From positions 1,798,001-1,862,000 of the forward strand of contig CAXXPD010000003.1 of NCBI GenBank assembly GCA_963666415.2: a stretch of 64,000 nt of DNA, read 5' to 3'. Made by a program: the position numbers and the translations under genes. Below are positions 1-9,086 of this stretch, piece by piece (the first letter of the stretch is position 1; each line of letters starts with the position of its first letter). Source of the stretch: Bin87 sp963666415 (GTDB lineage: Bacteria > Chloroflexota > Dehalococcoidia > Lucifugimonadales > UBA3495). A model generated the notes under the pieces. The model searched no databases. It was not told the DNA's origin and saw only the letters and a list, made by a program, of their open reading frames with translations.

Positions 1-21
1 GTCGACACGCGGGAAGCAAGT

Positions 22-200
22 CTAGAAACCTGGCCGGAAACCCCGATTCTCCTCAGGCTGTTATTTTCTTGACGTCGATTACCGATGTGATGATGGGTTA
101 TCGAAACGTATTGCGTACACTATCACGACATATACGACTGTAATACGTCTAATTGGCGTAGTGCAAAACCCGGCCAATGGCTTTCCGGCCAGACCTCTAG
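22..200. repeat. Small inverted-repeat (MITE-like) element
   Basis: The ends form a 19-bp imperfect inverted repeat: positions 22-40 match the reverse complement of 182-200 at 16 of 19 bases, sharing the core CTGGCCGGAAA. Both ends begin CTAG, so the repeat could be read as starting just after a TA, as IS630-type non-autonomous elements do. No open frame of note lies inside. The region 1-241 contains nothing else recognisable. By-eye call; the family is unknown. Confidence 0.4.
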
Positions 201-256
201 GGGGATGCAGAGCTCCCTGTCAACCTGAATGGCGGGGTAGTCAGGGCAATCGCATA

Positions 257-1494
257 TTAGATGGCTAGGACTTTGAGGAGGCAGTCGTGGTCCCAGCCGG
301 CCTTCTTGCGTTTGGCCTTGATGCCGACTTTGGCGGTGCGCTCCTGTTTGAGCAGGTTCAGGGTCAAGTGTCGCACCACCGCCAGGTTTTGGTCGGCGTG
401 GCCGGTTCTGACTCGGCAGTGGTCTTCATCAAAGGCCATGTCCAGCACCCAATGGAGGCTGTTCTCGATGCCCCAGTGCTGACGGCTGGCCTGGAGTAGG
501 GATGCCGCGTTGGGCGGGTAGCTGCAGATGTAGTAACGGACCTCCGAGGGTGGGTCCTGGGGTGCTTGCCGAGGTGCTTGCTGGGGTGCTTGCGGGTGGA
601 CGCCCCGTCGGTAGCACACCTTGGCCACGCCTTTTAGTCCCGGCCAGCGCCGGTGGGGATCCACGTAGGCCAGTTCTGCTGGGTCGGTGATCACCCAGCA
701 CTCCCGGGTCTCCAGGCGTCCGTGGCCTTTGTCCACCTGGCGATGGTAGTCCGGTCGATGGTAGGCGGGTTCTTCGGCAAGACTTCCTTCCTGAGCGCTA
801 CCTTCCTGAGCGGCGCCTTCCTGAGCGGCGCCTTCCTGAGCGGCGCCTTCCTGAGCGGCCATCTGAAACAGGTCCTGGATGTTTCCGTAGAGTTCCCCCT
901 GGTTGGACTTCACCGCCAGCAGGTAGTCGGCGTCGCCGTCGACGACCTGCTGGGCAATCTCGGTCTGGCAGCCCATGGCGTCGATGGTGATGATGCACCC
1001 GCGCAACTCCAGCAGCGCCAACAACTGGGGGATGGCGGTGATTTCGTTGAATGGGCCTGGGTGCGGGTTTGGCCCTGCACCAGGTGATTCTGGGCGGCCC
1101 AGGCGCTCACCAGGTGCAGCGGGGCCCGGCCTTGCCCCCGGTCATGGCATCTCCTCAGGGTCTTGCCGTCGATGGCCACCACCTCTCCTTGGGTCAACTC
1201 GGCCACCGATTGCACCCAGTTCATGAAACAGGCGCCGAACTGGTCGGGGTCCACCCGCCCAAAGGTATCGTGGGATGGAATGCCGTGGGGCAGCCGTAAG
1301 AACCGGCTCAACCACTCTAGGCGGGCATTGCCGAACTCCTCGATCTCCACCCAGTTGTCGGCGCCGCAGATCACCCCGCAGATGGTGATGACGATGCTGT
1401 CCAGCAACTCGTGGCGCTTGGCCCGCTCCGCCCGTGGATCCACCAGTCCGGCAAAGTGTTCCACCACCCCGCCCCTTTCACGCCCACTGGCCAT
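257..1494 (-). pseudogene. ISAs1-family transposase, frameshifted
   Basis: Read on the minus strand from the ATG at 1494 (MASGRERGG), the N-terminal part has the ISAs1-associated domain and the first DDE aspartate in VVAIDGKTLR. The frame shifts near 1045-1055, just before the stretch NEITAIPQLLALLEL, and continues to 257 with the second aspartate (ITIDAMGCQ) and a C-terminal GIENSLHWVLDMAFDED region carrying the glutamate. An unusual run of five Ala/Ser-Ala-Gln-Glu-Gly units lies in the second part. One base change would restore a protein of about 410 residues, so this may be a recent mutation or a sequence error. Confidence 0.75.
786..860. repeat. 15-bp tandem repeat, five units, inside a transposase
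   Basis: Five consecutive 15-bp units of the form CCTTCCTGAGCGGCG start at 786, 801, 816, 831 and 846. The first and last units differ by a few bases. Being a multiple of three, they stay in frame and encode repeated A/S-A-Q-E-G pentapeptides on the minus strand. Copy number could vary without breaking the frame. Confidence 0.9.
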
Positions 1495-1570
1495 TTGCCA
1501 CCCCTCCCCGCATCCGAATTGCAACCACTTTAGCCTATTTCTTATATTTTGCCCAATATGCGATTGCCCT

Positions 1571-1596
1571 GGCGGGGTAGTAAATACTACCCCGCC
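1571..1596. repeat. Palindrome that was the ISAs1 target
   Basis: Positions 1571-1582 (GGCGGGGTAGTA) are the exact reverse complement of 1585-1596, with AA in the centre. The left copy of the arm survives at 231-241, so removing the IS and one target copy restores a perfect 26-bp palindrome. G1571 is also the last base of the IS. The original role of the palindrome (terminator, MITE tip or operator) is not known. Confidence 0.7.
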
Positions 1597-1612
1597 ACTG
1601 TCGATATTGCAT

Positions 1613-1641
1613 CTCCACCCGAAAGTGGAGCAATTTTATTT
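1613..1641 (+). terminator. Weak possible intrinsic terminator
   Basis: A 6-bp stem CTCCAC/GTGGAG (1613-1618 and 1625-1630) with a CCGAAA loop is followed by CAATTTTATTT. The U-rich tail is broken and the stem short, so this is only a candidate. No gene on the plus strand immediately upstream would need it now. Confidence 0.3.
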
Positions 1642-1650
1642 CCGGCGCTA

Positions 1651-2858
1651 GTACCGTTGCCAGGTAGATTTGTAAGAATATAAGAAAGCAGCCATACTGG
1701 GGCATGATCTTTGTGTGAGGAAGTGCCCAGCCATGGCTGCCATCAAGTATAAAGTAGAGCTGACCGAGGCCGAACGCTCCCGTCTCAATGAGGTGTCCCA
1801 GCGAGGCAAGGCGTCAGTGCGCACCGTGAAGCGTGCGCTGTCGCTGCTCAAGGCTGACCAGGGGCTTCGGGACCGTGAGATAGCCGATGTGCTGTTGGTC
1901 AACGCGGCCACGGTCGCCAGAGCGCGGAAGCGGTACGTGGAGGAAGGACTTGAGGCCGCCATCAATGACCGACCGCGGCCGGGCCAGGAGCGCAAGCTGG
2001 ACGGCAAGCAGGAAGCGCACCTGATCGCCTTCGCGTGCCGCGCCGCGCCCGAAGGGCACACGCACTGGACACTCCAGTTGTTGGCCGACCAGGTGGTGGA
2101 GTTGGAGTTTGCCGAGAGCATCTCCCTGGAGACGGTGCGCCAGATACTCAAAAAAACGAACTCAAGCCCTGGCAGAAGAAAGAGTGGTGTATCCCCAAGG
2201 TGAGCGGGGAGTTCGTGGCGCGGATGGAGGACGTGCTGGACCTGTACCAACCGGAGTACAATCCGGAGCGTCCGGTAGTGTGTTTCGACGAGACCTCCAG
2301 GCAATTGACTGGGGAGGTGCGTCCGCCCATCGAGGCTGCCCCCGGACGGGTGGCACGCTATGACACCGAGTACCAGCGAAACGGGACCCGGAACCTGTTC
2401 ATGATCTGCGAGCCGAAGGGTGGATGGAGACATGTGGAGGTGACCGAGCGCCGCACTGCCGTGGACTTCGCGCACCAGATGCGGTGGCTGGTGGACGAGG
2501 CCTACCCTGATGCCGAGGTGGTCAGGCTGGTACTGGACAACCTCAACACCCACCAGCTCGGCTCGCTCTACGAAGCATTTGAGCCGTGCGAAGCTCGGCG
2601 CATCGCCCAACGCCTCGAGTTTCATTACACTCCTACGCATGGCAGCTGGCTGAACATGGCTGAGATCGAGTTGAGCGTCTTCCGCAGAGGGTGTCTGAAC
2701 CGCCGTATCAGCGATGAGCCGGAGCTGCGGCGAGAGGTTGCGGCGCTCGAACGCGAGCGCAACGCAGCAAAATCAGCCATAGACTGGCGGTTTACCACCC
2801 AAGATGCTCGCCGTAAGCTCCAGCATATCTACCCTACAAAACCAGATTGACACGGTAC
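1651..2858 (+). mobile_element. IS630-family element A
   Basis: The element begins GTACCGTTGCC after a TA at 1649-1650 and ends before a TA at 2859-2860. The ends match as inverted repeats at 18 of 26 bases, with the first seven (GTACCGT) identical. TA target duplication is the hallmark of the IS630/Tc1 group. It holds a single two-frame transposase on the plus strand and abuts element B across the shared TA. Confidence 0.8.
1733..2850 (+). CDS. IS630-family transposase A (two frames joined at an A7 run)
   Basis: The first frame (1733-2203, starting MAAIKYKVEL) encodes the helix-turn-helix DNA-binding part. The second encodes the DDE catalytic part ending at 2850, with VVCFDETS, RLVLDNLNTH and GSWLNMAEIE supplying the D, D and E. 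The frames meet at CTC followed by seven A (about 2148-2156). Slipping back one base gives LKKNELKPWQKKEWCIPK, a sequence typical of uninterrupted IS630 transposases. The same run occurs at the same place in element B, so programmed slippage is likely rather than decay. Start chosen at the ATG of MAAIKY; an upstream start at 1715 is possible. Confidence 0.75.
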
Positions 2859-2860
2859 TA

Positions 2861-4082
2861 GTACTCAATCAATCTTGGAATGGCAGGGATAGAGGCGATG
2901 CAATTTGGATCGGGCATCTTGAGTGCTGAACCGCCAGTTGATGGTGACGCCCGCTGCGTTGCGCTCGGTCTCGTGGGCCGTGATTTGGCGTTGCAGGGCG
3001 TCGGCGTCGGGGTTTCTCCCCTTGAGACAGGCGCGGCTCAACGCGCTGAATTCGATCTCCGCCATGTTCAACCAACTGGCGTGCTTGGGCGTGTGGTGAA
3101 ACTCGAGGCGCTTCACGATGCGCCGGGCCTCAGCAGCCGGGAACGTCTCGTAAAGGGACGCCATACGATGGGTATTCAGATTGTCCAGCACCACGCGGAT
3201 CACCGGGGCATCGGGGTAAGCCTCATCCACCAGCCATTGCATCTGATGGGCGAAGTCCTGCATGGTGCGCCGCTCGGTGATGGCCAGGTGGCGCCAGCCC
3301 GCCAGGGGTTCACAGGTCAGGAAGATGTTGCGGGTGCCGCCGCGGCGATACTCGTAGTCCTGCCGCCGCGGTCGTCCCGGTTGAGGAGGCAACGGCTTCC
3401 TGACCTCGGCCAGCAGTTGGGTGGAGGTCTCGTCAAAGCACACCACCGGCCGATCGGGGTCGTAGGGTTCGGCATACAGGTCCAGCACGTCCTCCATGGC
3501 CGCCACGAATTCGCCGCCTACTTTCGGGATGCACCATTGCTGCTTCCGCCACGGCTTGAGGGTGTTTTTTTGAGCCTGAGCCTTACCGTCTCGTAGGACA
3601 GCGATGGCACCAATCCCAACTCCACCACCTTGCCAGCCAACAACCGCAGGGTCCAGTGCTCATGCCCTTCGGGCGCGTCGCTGCACGCCAGCGCAATCAG
3701 GTGGGCTTCGCCCCGATCGTCCAGCTTGCGATACCGATTGGCTTGGGGGTGGTCGTGCAGCACGCCCTCCAACCCCGCTTCGGCGTACCGCCGTTTGGTG
3801 CGGAACACCGTGCGCTGCGACGTGTCCAGAGCCGCCGCCACCTGGGGGGCGCTCCACCCTTCGTCAGTCTTGAGCAGGATGCGCGCCCGATTGATGACCC
3901 GAGCGGAATGCCGCCCACCGTGGATCAATCCCCGCAACTGCTCCTGATCTTCCGACGACAACCGTACTGCGTATTTCTCCTGAACCATGGATGTCGCACC
4001 TCCCGCACCACTGTTTGCCAGTCAGCGTAACAACCCTGGCCCGCCCCGCGCTTCACCTGCCAATACAGGATTGACTCAATAC
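2861..4082 (-). mobile_element. IS630-family element B
   Basis: Flanked by TA at 2859-2860 and 4083-4084. The outer 27 bases at each end match as inverted repeats at 21 of 27 positions and share the inner TGGCAGG. It lies in opposite orientation to element A and shares the single TA with it. The encoded transposase is related to A but clearly divergent, so this is a separate IS rather than a duplicate. Confidence 0.8.
2865..3988 (-). CDS. IS630-family transposase B (two frames joined at an A7 run)
   Basis: Reading from ATG 3988 (MVQEKYAVRL), the first frame carries the helix-turn-helix region and ends at 3518 in an unrelated tail. The catalytic frame contains VVCFDETSTQ, RVVLDNLNTH and ASWLNMAEIE and ends at 2865. 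The join is again CTC plus seven A (about 3566-3575 on the plus strand it appears as T7). Minus-one slippage gives LKKNTLKPWRKQQWCIPK. About 370 residues when joined, normal for the family. Likely functional through slippage. Confidence 0.75.
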
Positions 4083-5255
4083 TAAACCGAAGACAAGGTG
4101 GGACCTACATTGGTGGGGCGGAGAAAATCGGCTTGTGCGCTGCCGATTAGTTCATCCGATTGTGCTTGCAGCATGGTCCGGCATCGTCGCTTGACTGCTT
4201 CGCGTCGACTGGACAGGCGGGTGAAAAAGTCGCCCACCTGCTCTTGCACTGCGGCCTTGGTGCCCAGGCACCGGTTGGCGGTCGCCTCCTGACGTGCCCA
4301 GCCCCCAATGGCCTCGTCAGCGTTGAAATCGGGACTGTAGCTGGGCAGATTCACCAGGTGCAGGTTCAAGCCGGGCGTGGTCAGATAAGCCCTTATTGCG
4401 TCGCCCCGATGGGCTGGCGAATTGTCCCAGATCACCGTCAGTGGTTCGGCATGTCGCGCCCGCAGTTGTCGCAGGAAGGCAGCCGAGGTGGCGGAGTTGC
4501 TGTTGCCCTCCAGTTCCATCACCTCCACCTCACCGGTCTCCAGACACACCGCCGAGTAGTAGCTGACTTTCTCCCCGCGGCGTGGGCTGGTAGAGTCCAC
4601 CAGCGCCGGCTCTCCTTTCAATACCCACTTGCCCCGCAGATCGGCATCCGCCCGAAAGTGGGCCTCGTCGGCAAAGAATATCTTGGCCCCACTGCGTCGG
4701 GCCGACGCAGTCAGCGCGGCGTACTCCACCACGAAGGCTTCCCGCCGTACCGGGTCCGCCTTGACCAACCGCTTCTTGGGGCGTTTCAGCACAAACCCCA
4801 ACCGGTGCAGATAGTTCAGGCAACTGCTCCGGCTCAGCGACAACCCGAAGTGGTCCGACACAAATTGCCGCACCGCCTTCCAGTTCCAGTTGGATAGGTC
4901 GATGCCGGCTTGCGATGGCGACCCCGGCACCGCCGCCTTCAATTCGGCCTGCTGATCCCCGCTCAGCGGGGGGGGAACCTCCCGACTGCTCAAAAGACAG
5001 CGCCCTCGGACCGCCTTCCGCAAATGCCGTGGTCCATTGGCCAATGGTGTGGGCATCCCTGTCCAACGCCCGGGCTACCGCCGCGGCCGTCCAACCCTGC
5101 GCCAGCAACCATAGCGCGTGCCAGCGTTCCCGCTCCCGTGGCGTCGGCGCCCGGTACATCCGTCGCCGCGCCTCAGCCTCATCGATCCGCCACCGCTCCA
5201 ACAGCGCCCCCATCTCATCCATGCCCAACAGCAACCCCCACCATGATTTGCTCAC
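4082..5255 (-). CDS. IS630-family transposase C (two frames joined at a C8 run)
   Basis: The N-terminal helix-turn-helix frame starts at 5255 (or at the internal Met near 5222) and runs to a run of eight C (minus strand; G8 at about 4968-4975). There the frame must change to read PPPLSGDQQAELK and on into the catalytic part, with FFADEAHF, VIWDNSPAH and YSPDFNADEAI. The stop codon TAG at 4082-4084 lies partly outside the IS: its T and A are the target duplication. Either programmed slippage or a one-base lesion joins the frames. Confidence 0.7.
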
Positions 5256-5317
5256 CGACTAACTCAACCGCCCTCATTCTAACCAATGCTGATGTGGGTT
5301 TCACCTTGGCTTCGGTT
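4085..5317 (-). mobile_element. IS630-family element C
   Basis: Flanked by TA at 4083-4084 and 5318-5319. The ends AACCGAAG(A/C)CAAGGTG are inverted repeats with 20 of 24 matches. It abuts element B across one TA. On its right it has inserted precisely at the TAA stop codon of the solute-binding protein gene. The encoded transposase belongs to a different IS630 branch from A and B. Confidence 0.8.
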
Positions 5318-7471
5318 TAGTTGATTTCGCTAGCGCTGCCGTCAGGATTGATGGCTACACCGATGATGGCCGCGACTTTGTCGTTGTACAGCGTAACCGC
5401 GTCGCTATCGGGGCCGCCGGTACGCTCCACCCAATTGGGCAGAATCACGGTAAGGGCAACCTCCCGCATCCGTGCCTGAACCTCGTCGCTGAAAGGTTTG
5501 TGAATCATGCCGGACTCCACGTTGGCATCGACGCTGATCACGTTCCATTCCTCAATGAGGGTCTTTTTGGCCAGGTCTTCGTAGTCGCGACCCGTTTCCA
5601 GCAGAATCTGTTGGATGTCTTCGGGGAGTCGTTCCCACGAATCTGAGCTCATCGTCACGTAGGCCACCGCGACGGATCCGACGATGGGTCCGTACAGGTA
5701 TTGGGTTACCTCATACCAGCGCTGGCTATGTCCCGGCTCCCCGCCGGTGACGCCAGCGTCCAGCACACCGCGCTCCAACGCGGTGTATACGTCGGCGAAG
5801 GCCACGAACTGACCTTCGGCGCCTAATCCGGCCAGCAGGTCGCCCAATATGGCGCTGTGCTGACGGATCTGCTTGCCCTCGAAATCGGCCAGAGTATCCA
5901 GCGGATCCGAGCTGAAAATGAACTGGTTGGGATAGTAATGCCGCATTATCGGCTGACCGCCGGTAACGTCTTTCAACACCTGAACCAGGTCTTCGTGGAT
6001 GGCATCCGTCAATACCAGGTGAGCCTCCTCGCTGGGGGACAAACCCCACAGGTTGCCCACGTCCAGCAGCGGCAGGTCGCCACCCACGTACCCGCTGTAG
6101 ACCACCGCCATCTCGAGGGTGTTGTCCTCGATTAGCCGCAACGTATCACCTCCGGCAATGCCGAGTTCAGGGAAGGAGGTGATGCTGAACTCGACCTGAC
6201 CGTCGGTGCGCTTCTCCACTTCGGGAATGAAATAGCTGTTGATCAACTCGCAGGCAGCGACGGTGCGGTTAATGCAGGTGAGCTGGAATTCGAAACTCTC
6301 GCCCTGGGTTACCAGCTGGGTGCCGGACGAAATCATGGCGGCTTCGGTTTCAGTGGCCGAGCCGTCGGAATTGATCTTCACACCCACGATGGGACCAACC
6401 TTCTCGTTGAAGATTTGCACGCCCTCGGAATCAGGACCGCCGGCGCGCTCCACCCAGTTGGGAATGATGAGATCCAGCGCCGTGGAACGCATCCGCGTCT
6501 TCACTTCGTCGGGAAAGTCACTGTACTTCATCCCCTCTGCGACATTGAGCGTGATTCCCGCCGGATCCCAGTCTTCTTTGAGCAGACGCAGGTTTTCGGC
6601 TTCGTATTCCTGGCCGATTTCCTTAAGAATCAACTGGTTTTCCGGCGACAGCTCGTTCCATTTCTCGCCGTTCACGGTAACGTAAGTAACCCCGATGGAT
6701 CCCACGATGGGGCCGTAGAGGTAATCGGTTACCTCGTACCACCGCTGGCCGTAGCGCGGCGTGCACATCGGCGAATGCGACGAATTGACCCGCGGCTCCG
6801 AGGCCGGCCAGCAAGTCGCCCAGGATGGTGCTATGCTGCCGGATGTTCTTGCTTTCGTAGGAATCCAGGTCTTCCAGTGGCACGCTGCTGAAGACGTACT
6901 GGTTGGGGTAGTAAGCGCGGAAAATGGGCTCGCCCCCCGTCGCCTGACGCAGGATGCGGATCATGTCATCCTCGATGGCGTCGGTCAGGGCCAGGTGGGC
7001 GTCGTTGCTGGGAGACAGGCCCCACAGATTGCCCACGTCGATGATGGGCAGGTCGCCGCCAACGTAACCGGAGTAGATTTCCGCAAACTCCAGCGTGAGG
7101 TCGTTGACCAGCCGGATGGTGTCCGGCCCGGCGAGACCCAACTCGGGGTAGGAAGATATTTCAATAGTGACTGCGCCGTTGGTCCGTTCGCTGACCTTCG
7201 GAGTGTAGAAGTCGCGAATCAGTTCGCACGGGCGCAGAGCCCGGTTGATGCAAACCACCTGGAGCGTGACGGGTTCTTGCGTGGCTGCCGCCGTGGTATC
7301 GGCCGACGTCGTTGTATCAGCCGACGCCGAAGTATCGGCCGCCGGTGCCTGGGTCGCGGGAGCTGGTTCAGCCTCGCCGCCGCAGGCCGCCAGGGCCAGC
7401 ATCAGCAAAGCAATCGCACCGACGACCGCGCCGGATCGCCAGTATGCAGGCAAACTTCTCAATCTGGACAT
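5317..7471 (-). pseudogene. TRAP transporter solute-binding lipoprotein with two fused DctP domains, disrupted
   Basis: Starts at ATG 7471 (MSRLRSLPAYW) after a GGGAG ribosome site. A lipoprotein signal ends LALAAC, with Cys30 as the lipidated residue, followed by an Ala/Thr/Ser linker. Two homologous DctP-like domains follow. Each starts at a CINR...CELI motif and contains PELG(L/I)AG, YSGYVGGDLP, DVGNLWGLSPS, IRQHS(T/A)ILGDLLAGLGA and QRWYEVT. In domain 1 about 47 bp equivalent to the ERGVLDAGVTGGEPG segment of domain 2 are missing near 6765, which shifts the frame. Intact it would be about 735 residues, twice the usual length. No dctQ or dctM membrane partner is present; IS630 element C abuts the stop codon. 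Confidence 0.75.
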
Positions 7472-7590
7472 AGTTGTCTCCCCCATGGGTGGGAAATTTA
7501 GGCGACGGCGCATGGCAACTTACCAAAACGGTAACCCCCATCCTCACCGCCGTCGATTAAATTCGTAAACTAACCTAGGCTTTGCACATT

Positions 7591-8974
7591 TCAAGCCGCG
7601 TAGGCGAGTGAATCTACAAGTCGGTAGTACAGGGCAGCCGGGACTTTCCATATATCCGGTTCTGCGTCGGACAGTGAAAAACCCTCGGACGCCAGCCACA
7701 AGTGGCGGCGCACCAGGGCGATGGCATCCACGAAAGTTGGCGACGGCTTGGCGTACCAGGCCGCGGTGCGATGGCTCATGGGCCGTTGTTCCTGCATCAA
7801 GTGAGCCGCCAGGGTGGTCCAGGAGAATAGGCCCATCAGGATTGGCGTGGTGCGGGCGATGGCGTGATCCGACCACTGGCGTTGGGTCTCCACGCCCAGA
7901 TGCGCTCGCACCTCCTGGAAGGTGACCTCCAGTTGCCAGCGCAGCACAAACCATTCCAGAATCTGCGCCGGGTCCACGGCCAGGTCAGTGCACAGCAGAG
8001 CCTGTGTGGCGAATTCGCCCTGGGGGTCCCGAACCAAGACCCAGCGCAGGGGCACGGGCGGCTTGCCCGAGCGGTACCAGACCGCCGTTTGCGAGGTGAG
8101 TTCCACCGTGCGGGTCGCGCCGTTGTACCAGGCTACCGACACCTCGACCCATGACACGGTGGGCAAGTCCAGGAGCGCCTTCAGCGCGGTCAGCCGTCGG
8201 CCTTTCAGCGGGGGCCGACCGTTCCGGCCCGGCTGACGGGGCGGGGCCGGTTCATAAAGGGCGGCGTCCAGGCGCAAGCGGGCGATGAGGATAACGGGTT
8301 GAGCCAACGATAGGCAGCAGTGGAGCAGGTCCAGTACGGCGTAGCTGCGGTCACCCACCAGCACTAGGGGGCGCTGCGGCAGCCAGCGTGGTTCGGCAGG
8401 CTCACCATGAGCGGGGTTGCAGGATCATCTGCCGCGCCCAGTCGGTGAGCTTTTTGTGGCGGCGTCCGCGCTGCCGGTGGTAGCGTGCCGAGGGCGCCAG
8501 CACGGTGAGAAAGGGCAAGGCCCAATAGCGTCCCGCCCAGGGGACCTGGCCCAGCCACATCAGGGAGATCCAGCGCAGGCCGCTGGCCTTGACCACCTGA
8601 GACCGGCTGGAGCGTACCGCATCGCGGTAGATGCCCAGGGATTTGATTTTGGGGCCGCGGCGCCGCTCCAGGGTTTCGTCGATGCCGAAAATCAACGGGC
8701 CATCGCCTTGATCCAAGTGGAGGATTAGCAGTCCCAACAGGATGCGTGCCGCCTGGCGGGGCGACCACACCGCCCGATTGAGCACTTGATGATAACGGGC
8801 ATAGCTGCGGTCGTCGCTGAGTCCCATGACACGGAGCGCCGATGCCACGGTGCGTTGGCCGGGAGCCAGTATCGCGCCGACCAGCAGGATTTGGGCTTTC
8901 AGCCAGGTCGGGTTGCGAAACAGCATGGCGAAGGGATGGAGTACGGGTACAATCGCGTTGGGCAGGGTGAGCAT
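7591..8974 (-). pseudogene. IS701-like (DDE_5) transposase, interrupted
   Basis: From ATG 8974 (MLTLPNAIVPVL) the frame carries FGIDETLERR with the first catalytic aspartate and runs to a premature stop at 8402. The remainder reads from about 8380 to 7591 in another frame. It includes WLPQRPLVLVGDRSYA with the second aspartate and VRAHLGVETQRQWS with the glutamate. The break coincides with a ~29-bp repeat-like sequence (8388-8416) that is absent from the second copy. Confidence 0.7.
8388..8416. repeat. Short hairpin-type repeat lodged in the transposase gene
   Basis: Positions 8388-8416 read GTGGTTCGGCAGGCTCACCA followed by TGAGCGGGG. This resembles the common dispersed GTTCGACAGGCTCACC / GGTGAGCCTGTCGAACC repeat seen in many GC-rich genomes; a relative occurs at 57480-57498. 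It replaces codons that copy 2 of the IS has (the LRRWLPDR region) and breaks the frame. Confidence 0.5.
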
Positions 8975-9086
8975 CGCTTGGCCTTTTTCCAGGAGGGTCC
9001 GCCCAGCTTACCCTGTTCTTATAATTTATCTAGCTTTTGTGCAAAGTCCAGCTAACAGCGACCGCCGGCAGTGTCAATAATTTGGG

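Larger units (their letters stand above)
242..1571 (-). mobile_element. ISAs1-family insertion sequence
   Basis: A 1330-bp element bounded by perfect 17-bp terminal inverted repeats, CAGGGCAATCGCATATT at 242-258 and its complement at 1555-1571. It is flanked by a 10-bp direct repeat, GCGGGGTAGT at 232-241 and 1572-1581, which fits the 8-10 bp target duplications known for ISAs1. One transposase reading frame on the minus strand fills it but is frameshifted. The intact ends and target duplication suggest recent insertion. The target is one arm of a palindrome (see 1571-1596). Confidence 0.85.
7578..9048 (-). mobile_element. IS701-like element, copy 1
   Basis: The ends read GGCTTTGCACA (7578) and, on the other strand from 9048, GACTTTGCACA. 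The last 44 bp (9005-9048) match the equivalent end of the copy at 18349-19810 at all but one base. No clear target duplication is visible. The transposase inside is broken. The IS701 (DDE_5) assignment is from the FGIDE motif and overall pattern. Confidence 0.6.

Noticed and set aside
7574..9052. Target duplication for the IS701-like copies
   Set aside because: The flanks CCTA/CAGC (copy 1) and TCTC/GAGC (copy 2) do not match, so no duplication is claimed.
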